From: an uncultured Alphaproteobacteria bacterium
GTDB taxonomy: Bacteria; Pseudomonadota; Alphaproteobacteria; RF32; CAG-239
Length of the DNA: 61,912 nucleotides
Direction of reading: 5' to 3'
Assembly (NCBI GenBank): GCA_944392265.1
Contig: CALXWC010000008.1
Location: 1-61,912, forward strand
This document shows, piece after piece, positions 1 to 11,034 of this stretch. Each line of letters begins with the position of its first letter. Positions within the stretch are counted from its first letter, which is position 1. The translations under genes were made by a program, and so were the position numbers. Below the pieces are notes generated by a model, which was not told where the DNA came from, did no database searches, and was given only the letters and a program-made list of their open reading frames with translations.

Positions 1-244
1 ATGTTTTTTTTTTTTTTTTAGAAGCTTTATCTGCAATATAGTTTCTAAAGTCTCGCACGTCCATTTTTTCAAGCTTGCTTAGGCTGAGAGGCTTGTTAAA
101 AAACTGCGTAAAATCAGCAAAATCTCTGGCATAACCGTCAAGCGTGTGCTCCGAATATACCCGTTCAGATTTCAGCCAATTAAGCCAATCTGTTATCACT
201 TCTTTGACATCTCTGTCTACATTATATTTTATCTCTTGCTTCAT
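1..244 (-). CDS. xerC: Tyrosine recombinase XerC, N-terminal part only
   Basis: Translating the minus strand from the ATG at 242-244 gives about 81 residues that look like the SAM-like core-binding domain of XerC/XerD, with the stretch SEHTLDGYARDFADFTQFF. XerC acts with XerD at dif to resolve chromosome dimers. The catalytic C-terminal domain lies beyond the window. The gene is divergent from priA, a pairing seen in Alphaproteobacteria. The last visible codons are a run of Lys encoded by 16 consecutive T on the plus strand (4-19), at the very edge of the sequence, so the reading frame there is uncertain. XerD is the alternative; the priA neighbour favours XerC. Confidence 0.8.
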   Translation of the reverse strand, partial: MKQEIKYNVDRDVKEVITDWLNWLKSERVYSEHTLDGYARDFADFTQFFNKPLSLSKLEKMDVRDFRNYIADKASKKKKKT

Positions 245-325
245 AAGATTTATGATAAGTTTAACTGTTTAAAAAAAAGTATATCCAAGCCAAAAAGATT
301 TTTTGTGTGTAAACGGCAAAGAGAT

Positions 326-354
326 TTGAGTTTATTTGGGATAATTGCTATAAG
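326..354 (+). promoter_or_regulatory. Promoter of priA
   Basis: TTGAGT at 326-331 and TATAAG at 349-354 are separated by exactly 17 bp, and TGC before the -10 gives an extended -10. A start near 361 would leave a short leader with the AAGAGG ribosome site at 371-376. Prediction from pattern only. Confidence 0.6.
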
Positions 355-384
355 AAAGTAAAAATACAATAAGAGGAAAATCAA

Positions 385-2565
385 TTGACCCAAATTGTCG
401 GCGTTTTATTACCTTTACCGTTTAATGATGTCTTTGACTATAAGGTTGAAGACACAGATGCCATATTGGGCGCAATTGTTCGAGTGCCGTGGGGAAGGGA
501 ACAACAAGTCGGTGTAATATGGAAAATTGGTCAATCCTCAGAGATTGCAGAAAACAAAATTAAGCCGATTATTGAAAGGCTAAAGCTTCCTCCTTTATCT
601 GATGCTTTAAGAAAATTAGTAAGCTTTGTTGCCACATATAATATGGCTTATTTAGGTTTGAGCTTAAAAATGGTCTTAAGTGCCAAAGGTGCGTTTGAAG
701 ACCCGAAGATGAACGTGCTATACACTTTATCTGGCAAAACTTTAGCTGAAGCAAAGCTCAAAAACTCTGATGCTCGTTGGCGCGTGATAGATTTGTTAAA
801 ACATTATCCATATTCCAGAGCCGAGATTGCCAAAGGTGCGGGGGTTAGCCAAAGCGTGATTAAGACCATGATTGACGCAGGCGTCTTAAAACCAATTGAA
901 ATTGAGGTTAAAAAAGAGTTTGCCGAACCTAAAGGCGAGTTTCATAAGGTTGATTTAACGCAAGAGCAAAAAAACGCGGCAGATCAGCTGGTTGAAAAAA
1001 TAAATAAAGGTTTTTCCGTAACATTATTAGATGGCGTGACCGGCTCAGGCAAAACTGAGGTATATTTTGAGGCTGTGGCAGCTGCGTTGGCAGAAGAAAA
1101 ACAAGTTTTGGTCACGGTTCCCGAAATTGCTTTAACCAGCCAATGGCTAGGTAGGTTTGAAAGAAGATTCGGTGTTAAACCTGCGTGTTGGCACTCTGGC
1201 TTAAGCCAAAAAGAAAGAACGGACAATTGGATAGCCATTGCGGAAGGCAGAGCCAAAGTGATTGTGGGCGCGCGCTCAGCTTTGTTTTTGCCTTATAAAA
1301 ATTTGGGTTTGATTGTTGTGGATGAAAGCCATGACCATTCATATAAGCAAGAAGACGGTGTCAATTATCAAGGGCGAGATATGGCTGTTGTCAGAGCAAA
1401 GATGGAAAATTTTCCGATTATCTTAGCTACGGCAACGCCAGATTTAGAAACCTTGAATAATGTTGATGAGGGCAAATATGAGGTGGTTAAACTAAGAAGC
1501 CGCTACGCCTCTGCCGAGTTGCCGAAAATTGAGATTATAGATTTGAAAAAAGACAAACCCCAAAAAGGCGAGTGGGGAACATCTTGGTTGGCGCCAAGTT
1601 TGGTTGAGGCGTTGAAAAACAATTTGGAAAAACAAGAACAATCTATGCTGTTTTTGAACAGGAGAGGTTATGCGCCTTTGCTGATATGTAGAGATTGCGG
1701 CCATAGAATGCAGTGCCCGCATTGCACGGCTTGGTTGACCGAACACAAACATAGCAAAAATCTGGTTTGTCACCATTGTGGCTATTCTATTCCTATTCCC
1801 GAAAAATGCCCGCATTGCGGCTCAGAAAGCGGACTTACGGCTTGTGGTCCTGGGGTAGAAAGAGTGGCAGAAGAGGTTAAAGGCCGTTTTCCCGATGCAA
1901 GGATTCGGGTAATTTCAAGTGATATTACCGCCAGTCTGGCAGAAGTTTCCGAAGTGATTAAGGAAATGGAAAATAAACAAGTTGATATTTTGATTGGTAC
2001 CCAGATTTTGGCAAAAGGACATCACTTTCCGTGCTTGACGTTAGTGGGTATTGTGGATGCAGATTTGGGTTTGATGGGTAGTGATTTGCGAGCAACCGAG
2101 CAGACTTATCAGTTGCTGTCACAAGTTTCGGGGCGTGCAGGTAGAGGAGAGAAAAAAGGTATTGTCTATTTGCAAACGCTTTATCCTGAAAATGCAGTCT
2201 TAAAGGCATTACTGTCCGGCAACAGGGAAGAGTTTTTATCATTAGAAAAAAAGACCAGAAAGATGTTGAAGCTTCCTCCTTATGGTAGGCTTGCGGCCGT
2301 GATAGTAAGCGGTAATAATCAAGAACAAACGCAAAGAGTGGCCAACCAATTAGGAGGTATTGCCCCCAACACGGATTCTATAATCACACTGGGCCCAGCT
2401 CAGGCTCCAATATTCCGTTTGAGAGGAAAATATAGATATCGCTTATTGTTAAAAACAACCAAGCTTGTGCGAATACAAGAAATATTAAAAAACTGGCTGA
2501 GTAGAGTGAATGTACCCAGTTCGGTAAAAGTTGAGGTAGATATTGACCCTTATAGCTTTATGTAA
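385..2565 (+). CDS. priA: Primosomal protein N' (PriA helicase)
   Basis: A 726-aa superfamily 2 3'-5' DNA helicase that reloads the replisome at collapsed forks. An N-terminal 3'-DNA-binding domain is followed by a helicase core with Walker A GVTGSGKT near residue 218 and Walker B box DESH near 313. A zinc-binding insert has paired cysteines (CRDCGH, CPHC, CHHCGY, CPHCGS) between about residues 435 and 480. Length matches the family. The start is TTG at 385, set by AAGAGG nine bases upstream; no better ATG exists. It is divergent from xerC and followed after 126 bp by the F1 ATPase operon, the usual alphaproteobacterial order. Confidence 0.97.
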   Translation: MTQIVGVLLPLPFNDVFDYKVEDTDAILGAIVRVPWGREQQVGVIWKIGQSSEIAENKIKPIIERLKLPPLSDALRKLVSFVATYNMAYLGLSLKMVLSAKGAFEDPKMNVLYTLSGKTLAEAKLKNSDARWRVIDLLKHYPYSRAEIAKGAGVSQSVIKTMIDAGVLKPIEIEVKKEFAEPKGEFHKVDLTQEQKNAADQLVEKINKGFSVTLLDGVTGSGKTEVYFEAVAAALAEEKQVLVTVPEIALTSQWLGRFERRFGVKPACWHSGLSQKERTDNWIAIAEGRAKVIVGARSALFLPYKNLGLIVVDESHDHSYKQEDGVNYQGRDMAVVRAKMENFPIILATATPDLETLNNVDEGKYEVVKLRSRYASAELPKIEIIDLKKDKPQKGEWGTSWLAPSLVEALKNNLEKQEQSMLFLNRRGYAPLLICRDCGHRMQCPHCTAWLTEHKHSKNLVCHHCGYSIPIPEKCPHCGSESGLTACGPGVERVAEEVKGRFPDARIRVISSDITASLAEVSEVIKEMENKQVDILIGTQILAKGHHFPCLTLVGIVDADLGLMGSDLRATEQTYQLLSQVSGRAGRGEKKGIVYLQTLYPENAVLKALLSGNREEFLSLEKKTRKMLKLPPYGRLAAVIVSGNNQEQTQRVANQLGGIAPNTDSIITLGPAQAPIFRLRGKYRYRLLLKTTKLVRIQEILKNWLSRVNVPSSVKVEVDIDPYSFM

Positions 2566-2691
2566 AAAGGAAAAATATACATACCGAAAAAATAAAAACT
2601 TTAGCAAAAATTGTTTGTTTTTAATAAATTTGAAACTAATTAGAATATAGGATGCTTTAAGTTTAAGAATATTTGAGTAGAGAGTAAAAGT

Positions 2692-3246
2692 TTGAAAAAA
2701 GATTCTAAAAATAAAATAGCTCATGTTTATGCACAAGCTTTGTATGAGGCTTCTGAGCAAGGAAAGGTAACCGATAAGGTATATCAAGATATCTTATTGC
2801 TTTTAGATGTTTTTACCAAAAACAATGAGTTTGTAAAATCTTTTTCTAACCCGATTTGGGATCGTGATTCTAAAAAATCTGCATTAAAAGAAATTGCTGA
2901 AAAACTCAAAATCTCTCAGGATACGTTAAATTGTTTGTCTGTTGTGGCCGATAATGATCGTTTCCCTGAAATAGATTTGATTTTGCGTGCTTTCGTTGAA
3001 ATTTATTATCAAAAACATAACATGTTGGAAGTGGAAATTACTTCGGCTAAAGCATTAAGCAATGTGCAGAATAAAAAAATATTAGAAGCATTGTCTTTAA
3101 GGTTGGGTAAAAAAATTATTCCGGATTTTATTGTAGATCCTGAAATTTTAGGCGGATTGAAGATAAAATACGGTTCTGTAATGATAGACGATTCTGTCTT
3201 AGGAAAATTAAATCGTTTAGAAATCATGATGAAAGGTGGACAATAA
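2692..3246 (+). CDS. atpH: ATP synthase F1 subunit delta
   Basis: A 184-aa OSCP/delta subunit, which joins the F1 head to the peripheral stalk. The N-terminal part ([11 protein letters not shown]) and the C-terminal [16 protein letters not shown] motif, which lies near residues 150-165, are typical. The predicted start is TTG at 2692, giving [15 protein letters not shown]; no ATG lies in frame nearby and the ribosome site (GTAGAGAG upstream) is weak. The stop overlaps the atpA start (TAATG), so the two are translationally coupled. It is the first gene of atpHAGDC; the Fo genes are not here, as is normal in Alphaproteobacteria. Confidence 0.95.
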   Translation: MKKDSKNKIAHVYAQALYEASEQGKVTDKVYQDILLLLDVFTKNNEFVKSFSNPIWDRDSKKSALKEIAEKLKISQDTLNCLSVVADNDRFPEIDLILRAFVEIYYQKHNMLEVEITSAKALSNVQNKKILEALSLRLGKKIIPDFIVDPEILGGLKIKYGSVMIDDSVLGKLNRLEIMMKGGQ

Positions 3247-4796
3247 TGTCTGTGCAAGCAAGTGAAATATCTTCCATTATAAAGGAAAAAATTGCCAGCT
3301 CTCACGTTGACATCGATGTCTCTGAAGTCGGACGTGTTCTTTCTGTCGGTGACGGTATTGCACGTGTTTACGGTTTGGATAATGTTCAGGCCGGAGAACT
3401 TGTGGAGTTTGACGGTGGCATTAAGGGTATGGCCTTAAACCTTGAAGAAGATAACGTAGGTGTCGTTATTTTCGGTTCAGACCAAAACATCAAAGAAGGT
3501 GATACGGTTAGACGCACAGATAAAATTGTGAGCGTTCCGGTTGGTAAAGAATTATTGGGCCGTGTGGTTGATGCTTTGGGTGAACCAATTGACGGTAAAG
3601 GCAAAATTGCCGCTAAAGAATACCGTGTTTCAGAGGTTAAAGCTCCTGGTATTATTACACGTCGCAGTGTTTATGAGCCAATGCAAACCGGATTGAAAAT
3701 CGTAGATTCTTTGGTTCCTATCGGAAGAGGTCAACGTGAGTTGATTATTGGTGACCGTCAAACCGGAAAAACCGCAATTATCGTTGATACAATTTTGAAC
3801 CAGAAAAAAATTAATGATAAAGCCAAATCTGAAAAAGATAAACTTTATTGTATTTATGTTGCCATCGGACAAAAACGTTCCACAGTGGCACAAGTTGTAA
3901 AAATCTTAAAAGACCATGGCGCAATGGATTATACAATTGTTGTCGCCGCCACGGCATCAGATCCGGCACCGATGCAATTTATGGCACCGTATTCCGGCTG
4001 TGCAATGGGTGAGTTTTTTAGAGATAATGGTATGAATGCCGTCATCTTTTATGATGACCTAACCAAGCAAGCTACGGCATACAGACAAATGTCTTTGCTC
4101 TTGCGTCGTCCACCTGGACGTGAAGCTTTCCCTGGAGACGTATTCTATTTGCACTCACGTTTGTTGGAACGTGCCGCAAAAATGAATGACGAGTTGGGTG
4201 GCGGTTCCTTAACGGCATTGCCGGTTATTGAAACCCAAGCCGGAGACGTTTCTGCCTATATTCCGACAAACGTAATTTCTATTACGGACGGACAAATCTT
4301 TTTGGAAACAGGCTTGTTCTTCCAAGGTATTCGTCCGGCGGTCAATGTAGGTATTTCTGTTAGCCGTGTGGGCTCAGCTGCTCAAATTAAGGCAATGAAA
4401 CAAGTTGCCGGAAAAATTAAGCTCGAGTTGGCACAATATCGTGAAATGGCATCTTTTGCACAATTTGCATCAGACTTGGATGTAGCAACCAAAAACTTGT
4501 TGGCAAGAGGCGCCAGATTAACCGAATTGTTAAAACAACCTCAATATCATCCGATGCCGGTGGAAGAACAAGTTGCAAGTATTTTTGCCGGGGTAAGAGG
4601 ATATTTGGATAAACTGGACTTAAAAGAAGTTGGTGATTTTGAAGAAAAAGCTTTGAATAGTTTGCGTGCAAATCATCCTGAATATTTGGAAGAAATTGCC
4701 GAAACGAAAGTGATTTCAGAAGAGTTAGATAAAAAACTGACTGAATTTTATGACAGTTTGATTAATGAATTCAAAAAAGTAGAAGAAGCAGCTTAA
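3246..4796 (+). CDS. atpA: ATP synthase F1 subunit alpha
   Basis: A 516-aa non-catalytic nucleotide-binding subunit of the F1 hexamer. The P-loop GDRQTGKT lies near residues 169-176. The alpha-subunit segment [20 protein letters not shown] and the arginine-finger region [10 protein letters not shown] are present. Length is normal. It overlaps atpH by one base and is followed by atpG after 9 bp, so it is cotranscribed with the rest of the F1 genes. Confidence 0.99.
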   Translation: MSVQASEISSIIKEKIASSHVDIDVSEVGRVLSVGDGIARVYGLDNVQAGELVEFDGGIKGMALNLEEDNVGVVIFGSDQNIKEGDTVRRTDKIVSVPVGKELLGRVVDALGEPIDGKGKIAAKEYRVSEVKAPGIITRRSVYEPMQTGLKIVDSLVPIGRGQRELIIGDRQTGKTAIIVDTILNQKKINDKAKSEKDKLYCIYVAIGQKRSTVAQVVKILKDHGAMDYTIVVAATASDPAPMQFMAPYSGCAMGEFFRDNGMNAVIFYDDLTKQATAYRQMSLLLRRPPGREAFPGDVFYLHSRLLERAAKMNDELGGGSLTALPVIETQAGDVSAYIPTNVISITDGQIFLETGLFFQGIRPAVNVGISVSRVGSAAQIKAMKQVAGKIKLELAQYREMASFAQFASDLDVATKNLLARGARLTELLKQPQYHPMPVEEQVASIFAGVRGYLDKLDLKEVGDFEEKALNSLRANHPEYLEEIAETKVISEELDKKLTEFYDSLINEFKKVEEAA

Positions 4797-4805
4797 GGAT
4801 AAAAA

Positions 4806-5726
4806 ATGGCAGGATTAAAAGAGTTAAGAACTCGCATCAGCACCGTCAAATCAACAAGTAAAATTACTTCGGCGATGAAGATGGTTGCTGCTGCCCGCCT
4901 GCGCAAATCTCAAGGCTTAATCGGAAAATCTGAGTTTTACAGCAACAACTTGTTAGCTTGTGCAAACCGCATTATCTATGAGTTGCAAGAAAAAGAAGCT
5001 CAGGGAGAAGAAATTAACTGGCCGGATATGATGAAGGAGCGCATTAATCCTAAAAAATATCTTTTGCTGGTTTTTACATCAGACAGAGGTTTGTGCGGAA
5101 GCTATAATGCCAGTGTGGCAAAAGAAGCCGCCAGAAGAATTGAAGAACTAAAATCCGAAGGCAAAGAGGTCTTGCTTTATTGCGTTGGTAAAAAAGGCAA
5201 AGACATCTTAAAGTCAAGATATGAAAACTTGTTCTTCAAAACCAAGGAAGGCTTGGCCGCCAAAGGTGCAAAATATTATGAAGCATCTGATATCGGTTAT
5301 GATGTTTTGGAAGCTTACAATAATAAAGAGTTTGATGTTTGTGAGGTGATTGTCAGTAAATTTAACTCTGCAATCAGCAGAGAGATTGTTGACCGTCAAT
5401 TATTACCATTGAAAATAGGGGAATATGATTATAACAAACTTCATGTTCCGACCAATGTTGTTAAAGGTGCTTTTTATGAGTATGAACCTCAAGACAAAAT
5501 TTTGTTGTTGCAAGAAATGTTACCTTTGATTTTCAGAGGTTCAATCTTCAAAGCAGTTGTTCATTCTCAGGCATCTGAACACGGTGCACGCATGACCTCA
5601 ATGGATAATGCTACAAGAAACGCATCTGATATGATTAATAAACTGACAATTAAATACAATCGCATCAGACAAACCGCAATTACAACCGAGTTAACCGAAA
5701 TTATTTCCGGTGCTGAAGCACTTTAA
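4806..5726 (+). CDS. atpG: ATP synthase F1 subunit gamma
   Basis: A 306-aa central-stalk subunit that turns inside the alpha3beta3 head. The N-terminal coiled-coil segment (LRTRISTVKSTSKITSAMKM) and C-terminal segment (ARMTSMDNATRNASDMI) are the two conserved helices of the rotor. Slightly longer than the usual 285-295 aa, with the extra residues in the middle Rossmann-like part (around 65-80, KEAQGEEINWPDMMKERI). It sits 9 bp after atpA and 16 bp before atpD. Confidence 0.98.
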   Translation: MAGLKELRTRISTVKSTSKITSAMKMVAAARLRKSQGLIGKSEFYSNNLLACANRIIYELQEKEAQGEEINWPDMMKERINPKKYLLLVFTSDRGLCGSYNASVAKEAARRIEELKSEGKEVLLYCVGKKGKDILKSRYENLFFKTKEGLAAKGAKYYEASDIGYDVLEAYNNKEFDVCEVIVSKFNSAISREIVDRQLLPLKIGEYDYNKLHVPTNVVKGAFYEYEPQDKILLLQEMLPLIFRGSIFKAVVHSQASEHGARMTSMDNATRNASDMINKLTIKYNRIRQTAITTELTEIISGAEAL

Positions 5727-5742
5727 AAAAGAGGAGAGCTAA

Positions 5743-7326
<1,584 letters not shown>

Positions 7327-7335
7327 AGAAAACCC

Positions 7336-7701
7336 ATGAAAGAGATTATTTTCAGAATATCCAGACCCTATAAAATCTTTAGTACCAAAAAGGTTGCAGC
7401 ACTTCAATTGCCTGCAATAGGGGGAGATATAACGCTTTTGCCGGATAGAGCTCCGATAATGTTGTTATTAAGAAACGGCATTGTTCGTATTCTTGATGCT
7501 CAACTCAAAACGCAAGAAAGCTTTTTTGTAAAAGGTGGTATTGCTGATTTCGCCAGAAACAGATGTGCCATATCAACTGAAAAGGTTTTTTGCGTAGATG
7601 GAATCACCCTTGAAAGAGCCAAAGAAAAAATGGCAACGGCGCATCATGAAGAAGATAAACTTTTTTATGAATATGTCATAAAAGAACTTGAACAAAAATG
7701 A
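7336..7701 (+). CDS. atpC: ATP synthase F1 subunit epsilon
   Basis: A 121-aa central-stalk foot subunit that couples gamma to the c-ring and regulates ATP hydrolysis. The beta-sandwich signature GGDITLLPDRAPIMLLLRNG is recognisable and a short C-terminal helix pair follows (from about residue 95). It is at the short end of the family (typically 130-140 aa). Last gene of the operon; an intrinsic terminator begins 20 bases after the stop. Confidence 0.92.
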   Translation: MKEIIFRISRPYKIFSTKKVAALQLPAIGGDITLLPDRAPIMLLLRNGIVRILDAQLKTQESFFVKGGIADFARNRCAISTEKVFCVDGITLERAKEKMATAHHEEDKLFYEYVIKELEQK

Positions 7702-7720
7702 GTTTAAAAATTTAAACAAA

Positions 7721-7756
7721 AAAAGGAGTTTATTGTCTAAATAAGCTCCTTTTTTT
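7721..7756 (+). terminator. Intrinsic terminator of the atp operon
   Basis: Hairpin with GGAG/CTCC outer pairs, a G-U wobble and TTATT/AATAA inner pairs around loop GTCTA, followed by seven T. Confidence 0.85.
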
Positions 7757-7898
7757 GTATAATTTGGATAAAAAAATATTATGTAAAATTAAAATGTTAC
7801 AGTTTTGTTAATTTAAAAAAAATACTATTTACAATTGCAAATAAATGTGTTCTTTTTCTTTCTTTCCTGAAAATGTTAGTAGAAGATGAAGAAGAAAA

Positions 7899-9230
7899 AT
7901 GAAGATGTTGAATTGTAGATATATTGATAAAGAAGAAGTAAGAAAAATAAAAGGTTTTTATGGTTTAAAAAGCTCAAATAAAAATATGTCAAACCACAAA
8001 AGACTTATTGTCTTGAGTAAAAATTTAGAAAATATGCTCAACCATATCGCCGCAGGCCAATATATTTTGGCAGATGATATTAAATCAGAGTTTTATGCGT
8101 TTACTGAAGAGTTTATTTTAAGATATAAGAAGGAAAATAGAAACCTTCCTTATACGTTGATAATATCATATAAAAAAGCCAAATTAATTTCAGAAAAGCT
8201 CCATCAAGAAGAAATGGCTAAAAAATTGATTGTGGAAGAAAAAACATCTACAAAAGAAACAAAAGAAAATACCGGTATTTTTTCAACCATTAAAGCAAAA
8301 TTACGGCAAAAAAAAGAAAAGATAGTTTCACAATTAAAATACGCGGGAGCAATTTGCTTAAGTGCATTATCGGTTGGTGTCGGTCCGATTGCCAAAGGCT
8401 CTACTTTTGCTGAAGAAAAGCTTGCTAAAAATAGTCTGCTTCAAGATAGGGAGGAAAATAAAGCGCCCTTGAAAATGGAAGATTTTGCATTTGCAGATTC
8501 ATCTTTTTGGTATAAAAATCAAGCAAAGACAGATACTATAGAAACAAAAGTTTCCGATACAAAAGAAAATAACAATCAAGATTACAAAGAATTCAGCGTA
8601 AAATTGCTTAAACAATTTCAACAAAACATTAGTTTATTGGAAGACAGAAAAACCAATAAAAAGCGTTTTTATGATGAGCAAGAAAAGTTAATTGGAAAAT
8701 ATGGCAAATATGCGCAGATTGTTCCGAATTCAAGCTGTGAATCTATGTCATATGCCACATTTTTGAAGGTTCTTGATGTAGAAAAGTCAAACTATGTGTC
8801 TCAAGCTTGTTTATCTTTGCTGATGAAAATTCCTAATCCGCATGCATGCTACTCTAACAAAAATACGTTTAATAGCCAATATTCATCCAGCTTGAGAAAA
8901 GATTTGGTTAAAGAATTAAAAAAGAACCAAGATGGTATTTATATGATATGGATTAAGAGAAAAGACGGCAATCTGCACAGAATGACTGTTATCGGTGCAG
9001 AAAATAACCAAGCATATTTATTAGGCTATAACAATAATAGAATGATAAAGATGGATGCAGATAAGTTAAACAAAATAACCTCAAAAAGCGGCTATTTTTA
9101 CAACTTGGGTGCTCATATCAAGCAAGAGGCAGATAAGTTAGCAAACAGAAAAATTTTAAGAGATAAGTTAAAAGAACAACCAACATATTTAGCGCTTGTT
9201 AAAAAAAGATATCAGCTTGGATATTCATAA
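7899..9230 (+). CDS. Unknown membrane-anchored protein with Cys/His peptidase-like C-terminus
   Basis: 443 aa, family not recognised. The first 140 residues are charged and soluble. One hydrophobic segment follows at about 148-166 (YAGAICLSALSVGVGPIAKG) with an A-rich end (STFAEE) that could be a signal-anchor or cleavage site. The C-terminal part has Cys280 at the start of a helix (NSSCESMSYATFLKVL), His360 on a strand (HRMTVIG) and an Asn-rich turn at 378-380, an order that fits a papain-like fold. This fold is an inference without an alignment. It stands alone after the atp terminator, in low-GC sequence like its neighbours. A GAAGAAGAAAA stretch precedes the start. Confidence 0.6.
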   Translation: MKMLNCRYIDKEEVRKIKGFYGLKSSNKNMSNHKRLIVLSKNLENMLNHIAAGQYILADDIKSEFYAFTEEFILRYKKENRNLPYTLIISYKKAKLISEKLHQEEMAKKLIVEEKTSTKETKENTGIFSTIKAKLRQKKEKIVSQLKYAGAICLSALSVGVGPIAKGSTFAEEKLAKNSLLQDREENKAPLKMEDFAFADSSFWYKNQAKTDTIETKVSDTKENNNQDYKEFSVKLLKQFQQNISLLEDRKTNKKRFYDEQEKLIGKYGKYAQIVPNSSCESMSYATFLKVLDVEKSNYVSQACLSLLMKIPNPHACYSNKNTFNSQYSSSLRKDLVKELKKNQDGIYMIWIKRKDGNLHRMTVIGAENNQAYLLGYNNNRMIKMDADKLNKITSKSGYFYNLGAHIKQEADKLANRKILRDKLKEQPTYLALVKKRYQLGYS

Positions 9231-9296
9231 TAAAAAAAGATAGAAAGATAAAAAAATATGTGCTAAAAATAGATATAATGTTCAAGGAGAAAGCAC

Positions 9297-10373
9297 ATGG
9301 CCTATCACAATTTTGTTATGAACAGACAAATCAATATTCCATATATGGTTAAGATAGGTTATGGCAAAATAAATAGGCTCGGTAAATACCTGATAGATAA
9401 AGGCATGTCCAACATAGCCATATTTTGGAGTGAAGGTCTTGAAGAAACACTGGGCGGCAAGATATATAAAGGCTTTGAACAACACGATATCGAAATAGTA
9501 TGTAACAAGGTCGTTCAATATATTAATATTGAAGAAGTTACCAAAATATCTTTTAGTTTACCAAGAACAACAGATGCAATTATTGGAGTCGGAGGCGGAA
9601 AGGTTTTAGATTTTGCCAAATACAGTGCCAATCTCTTAAAAAAACCGTTTATTTCCGTTCCGACTTCGTTGTCTAATGATGGCTTCTGCAGTCCTAATAC
9701 ATCTTTGTTGGTTGATGGCAAAAGAACAAGCGTAAAATCCAACATACCATTTGGTGTAATTGTTGATTTGGATGTTATATCCAAAAGTCCGATATATTTG
9801 ATATACTCCGGTATTGGGGATATGACCTCAAAAATTTCGGCTTTATGGGATTGGAAAGTAGCGTTTAGAAAAGGTTACGAGCGTTATAATGATTTTGCCG
9901 CCATGTTGACCTACAATGCCATAGATACGCTCTTAAATACTAAAAATTTGAATTTGATTTCATCAGAATTTTTAAAAAATCTGAGCACATCTTTATTGCT
10001 GAGTGGTATGGCTATGGAAATAGCAGGCACATCTCGTCCGGCAAGCGGGGCAGAGCATTTAATTTCTCATGCTTTGGATGAAATCTCTCGCCCATCACAA
10101 CCTCACGGCATTCAAACCGGTGTATCCAGTTATGTTTGTGCTTTGTTACAAAATAATCCGCAAATAGAGATGTTAAAAAACTTTTTATTAAAAACCGGTT
10201 TTTTTGAATATGTTATGAATAATCCTTTATCAAGAGCGGATTACTTTTTGGCTTTGCAAAGAGCTCCTCTGATTAAAAAAGATTTTTATACGGTTTTATC
10301 TGAAAAAGACAGCTATATGAAAGCAATTGATATCATAGAAAAAGATGCGATTTTAAAGAAAATTATTCGTTAA
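9297..10373 (+). CDS. sn-glycerol-1-phosphate dehydrogenase-like enzyme (EgsA/AraM family)
   Basis: 358 aa, related to iron/zinc polyol dehydrogenases. The NAD(P) motif IIGVGGGKVLDFAKY and the following PTSLSNDGFCSP are typical of glycerol-1-phosphate dehydrogenase rather than of glycerol dehydrogenase. Predicted metal ligands are Asp in SGIGDMTSK, His in GAEHLISHALD and His in PSQPHGIQTG. The family reduces dihydroxyacetone phosphate to sn-glycerol 1-phosphate, the archaeal lipid enantiomer; bacterial homologues such as AraM exist. No prenyltransferase partner is nearby, so the end use of the product is unknown. AAGGAG at about 9284-9289 sets the start. Confidence 0.8.
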   Translation: MAYHNFVMNRQINIPYMVKIGYGKINRLGKYLIDKGMSNIAIFWSEGLEETLGGKIYKGFEQHDIEIVCNKVVQYINIEEVTKISFSLPRTTDAIIGVGGGKVLDFAKYSANLLKKPFISVPTSLSNDGFCSPNTSLLVDGKRTSVKSNIPFGVIVDLDVISKSPIYLIYSGIGDMTSKISALWDWKVAFRKGYERYNDFAAMLTYNAIDTLLNTKNLNLISSEFLKNLSTSLLLSGMAMEIAGTSRPASGAEHLISHALDEISRPSQPHGIQTGVSSYVCALLQNNPQIEMLKNFLLKTGFFEYVMNNPLSRADYFLALQRAPLIKKDFYTVLSEKDSYMKAIDIIEKDAILKKIIR

Positions 10374-10378
10374 TTCTA

Positions 10379-10407
10379 TTGAGGAAGAGCTTAATTTATG
10401 TTATAAT
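10379..10407 (+). promoter_or_regulatory. Promoter of the 10441 gene
   Basis: TTGAGG at 10379-10384 and TATAAT at 10402-10407 with a 17-bp spacer and an extended TGT before the -10. It starts inside the short gap after the upstream gene, so the small gene is a separate unit. Confidence 0.65.
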
Positions 10408-10440
10408 AAGAAAAAGAACTCAAGAGGGGAGATGATTATT

Positions 10441-10911
10441 ATGACAGAAAAGACTTTAACCACTGTGGGCAACGCATTCGTAAAAAAACTCTCTATGCCG
10501 GATTTAAGCAAGAAAGAATTGTTTATAAGCCTACATGAAAGATTGGGCGAAACAGATATTGAAAAACTAGACTTGCCAAAAAATAAAGAGGTTGTTTCGC
10601 TTGAAAGTCAAAGAGCAAAAATCAGAATAAAAAGCTACACAGATAAAGTTCAACAGGTTTTGCCCAAAATAGAACATATGAAGAGCAAAGAGCAACAAAA
10701 ATCGGCATTGGATATGTTAGAAATTCTATCCCCGAAAGACAGAGACTATGCCGTTATTGCTTGTGATAAATATCTAAAAATGGATGATAATGCCAATATA
10801 GAAGATTTTTTTAAAGATTATAAACAGCACATCAGCCCTGAAAAAGTTTCAGAAAACCTGGTCGTTCAGCAACCATCATTTACAAAAATAGCACAAAACA
10901 GAGTGATGTAA
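10441..10911 (+). CDS. Unknown small soluble protein
   Basis: 156 aa, no family recognised. Charged and mostly helical by composition, with no signal peptide or membrane segment. I place the start at the ATG at 10441 because AGGGGAG ends at 10431, nine bases upstream; the earlier in-frame ATG at 10432 directly abuts that site and would add only three residues. It has its own strong promoter and a terminator 16 bases after its stop, so it is monocistronic and likely well expressed. Confidence 0.6.
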   Translation: MTEKTLTTVGNAFVKKLSMPDLSKKELFISLHERLGETDIEKLDLPKNKEVVSLESQRAKIRIKSYTDKVQQVLPKIEHMKSKEQQKSALDMLEILSPKDRDYAVIACDKYLKMDDNANIEDFFKDYKQHISPEKVSENLVVQQPSFTKIAQNRVM

Positions 10912-10926
10912 GAAAAACACTCAAAC

Positions 10927-10951
10927 AAAAGCCTCCGAAAGGAGGCTTTTT
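10927..10951 (+). terminator. Intrinsic terminator
   Basis: Perfect 10-bp stem (AAAAGCCTCC / GGAGGCTTTT) with a GAAA tetraloop and a short T tail. Confidence 0.85.
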
Positions 10952-11034
10952 ATATGTTGACTTTTATAAAAAACTGCTTTAAATAATAGCCAGTTGTAAT
11001 TAATTATTTTGTTAAATTTATAATTTTTTTAGCT

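Noticed and set aside
9274..9279. TATAAT just before the glycerol-1-phosphate dehydrogenase gene
   Set aside because: A start from it would fall inside or after the ribosome site at 9284-9289, so it is unlikely to serve this gene.
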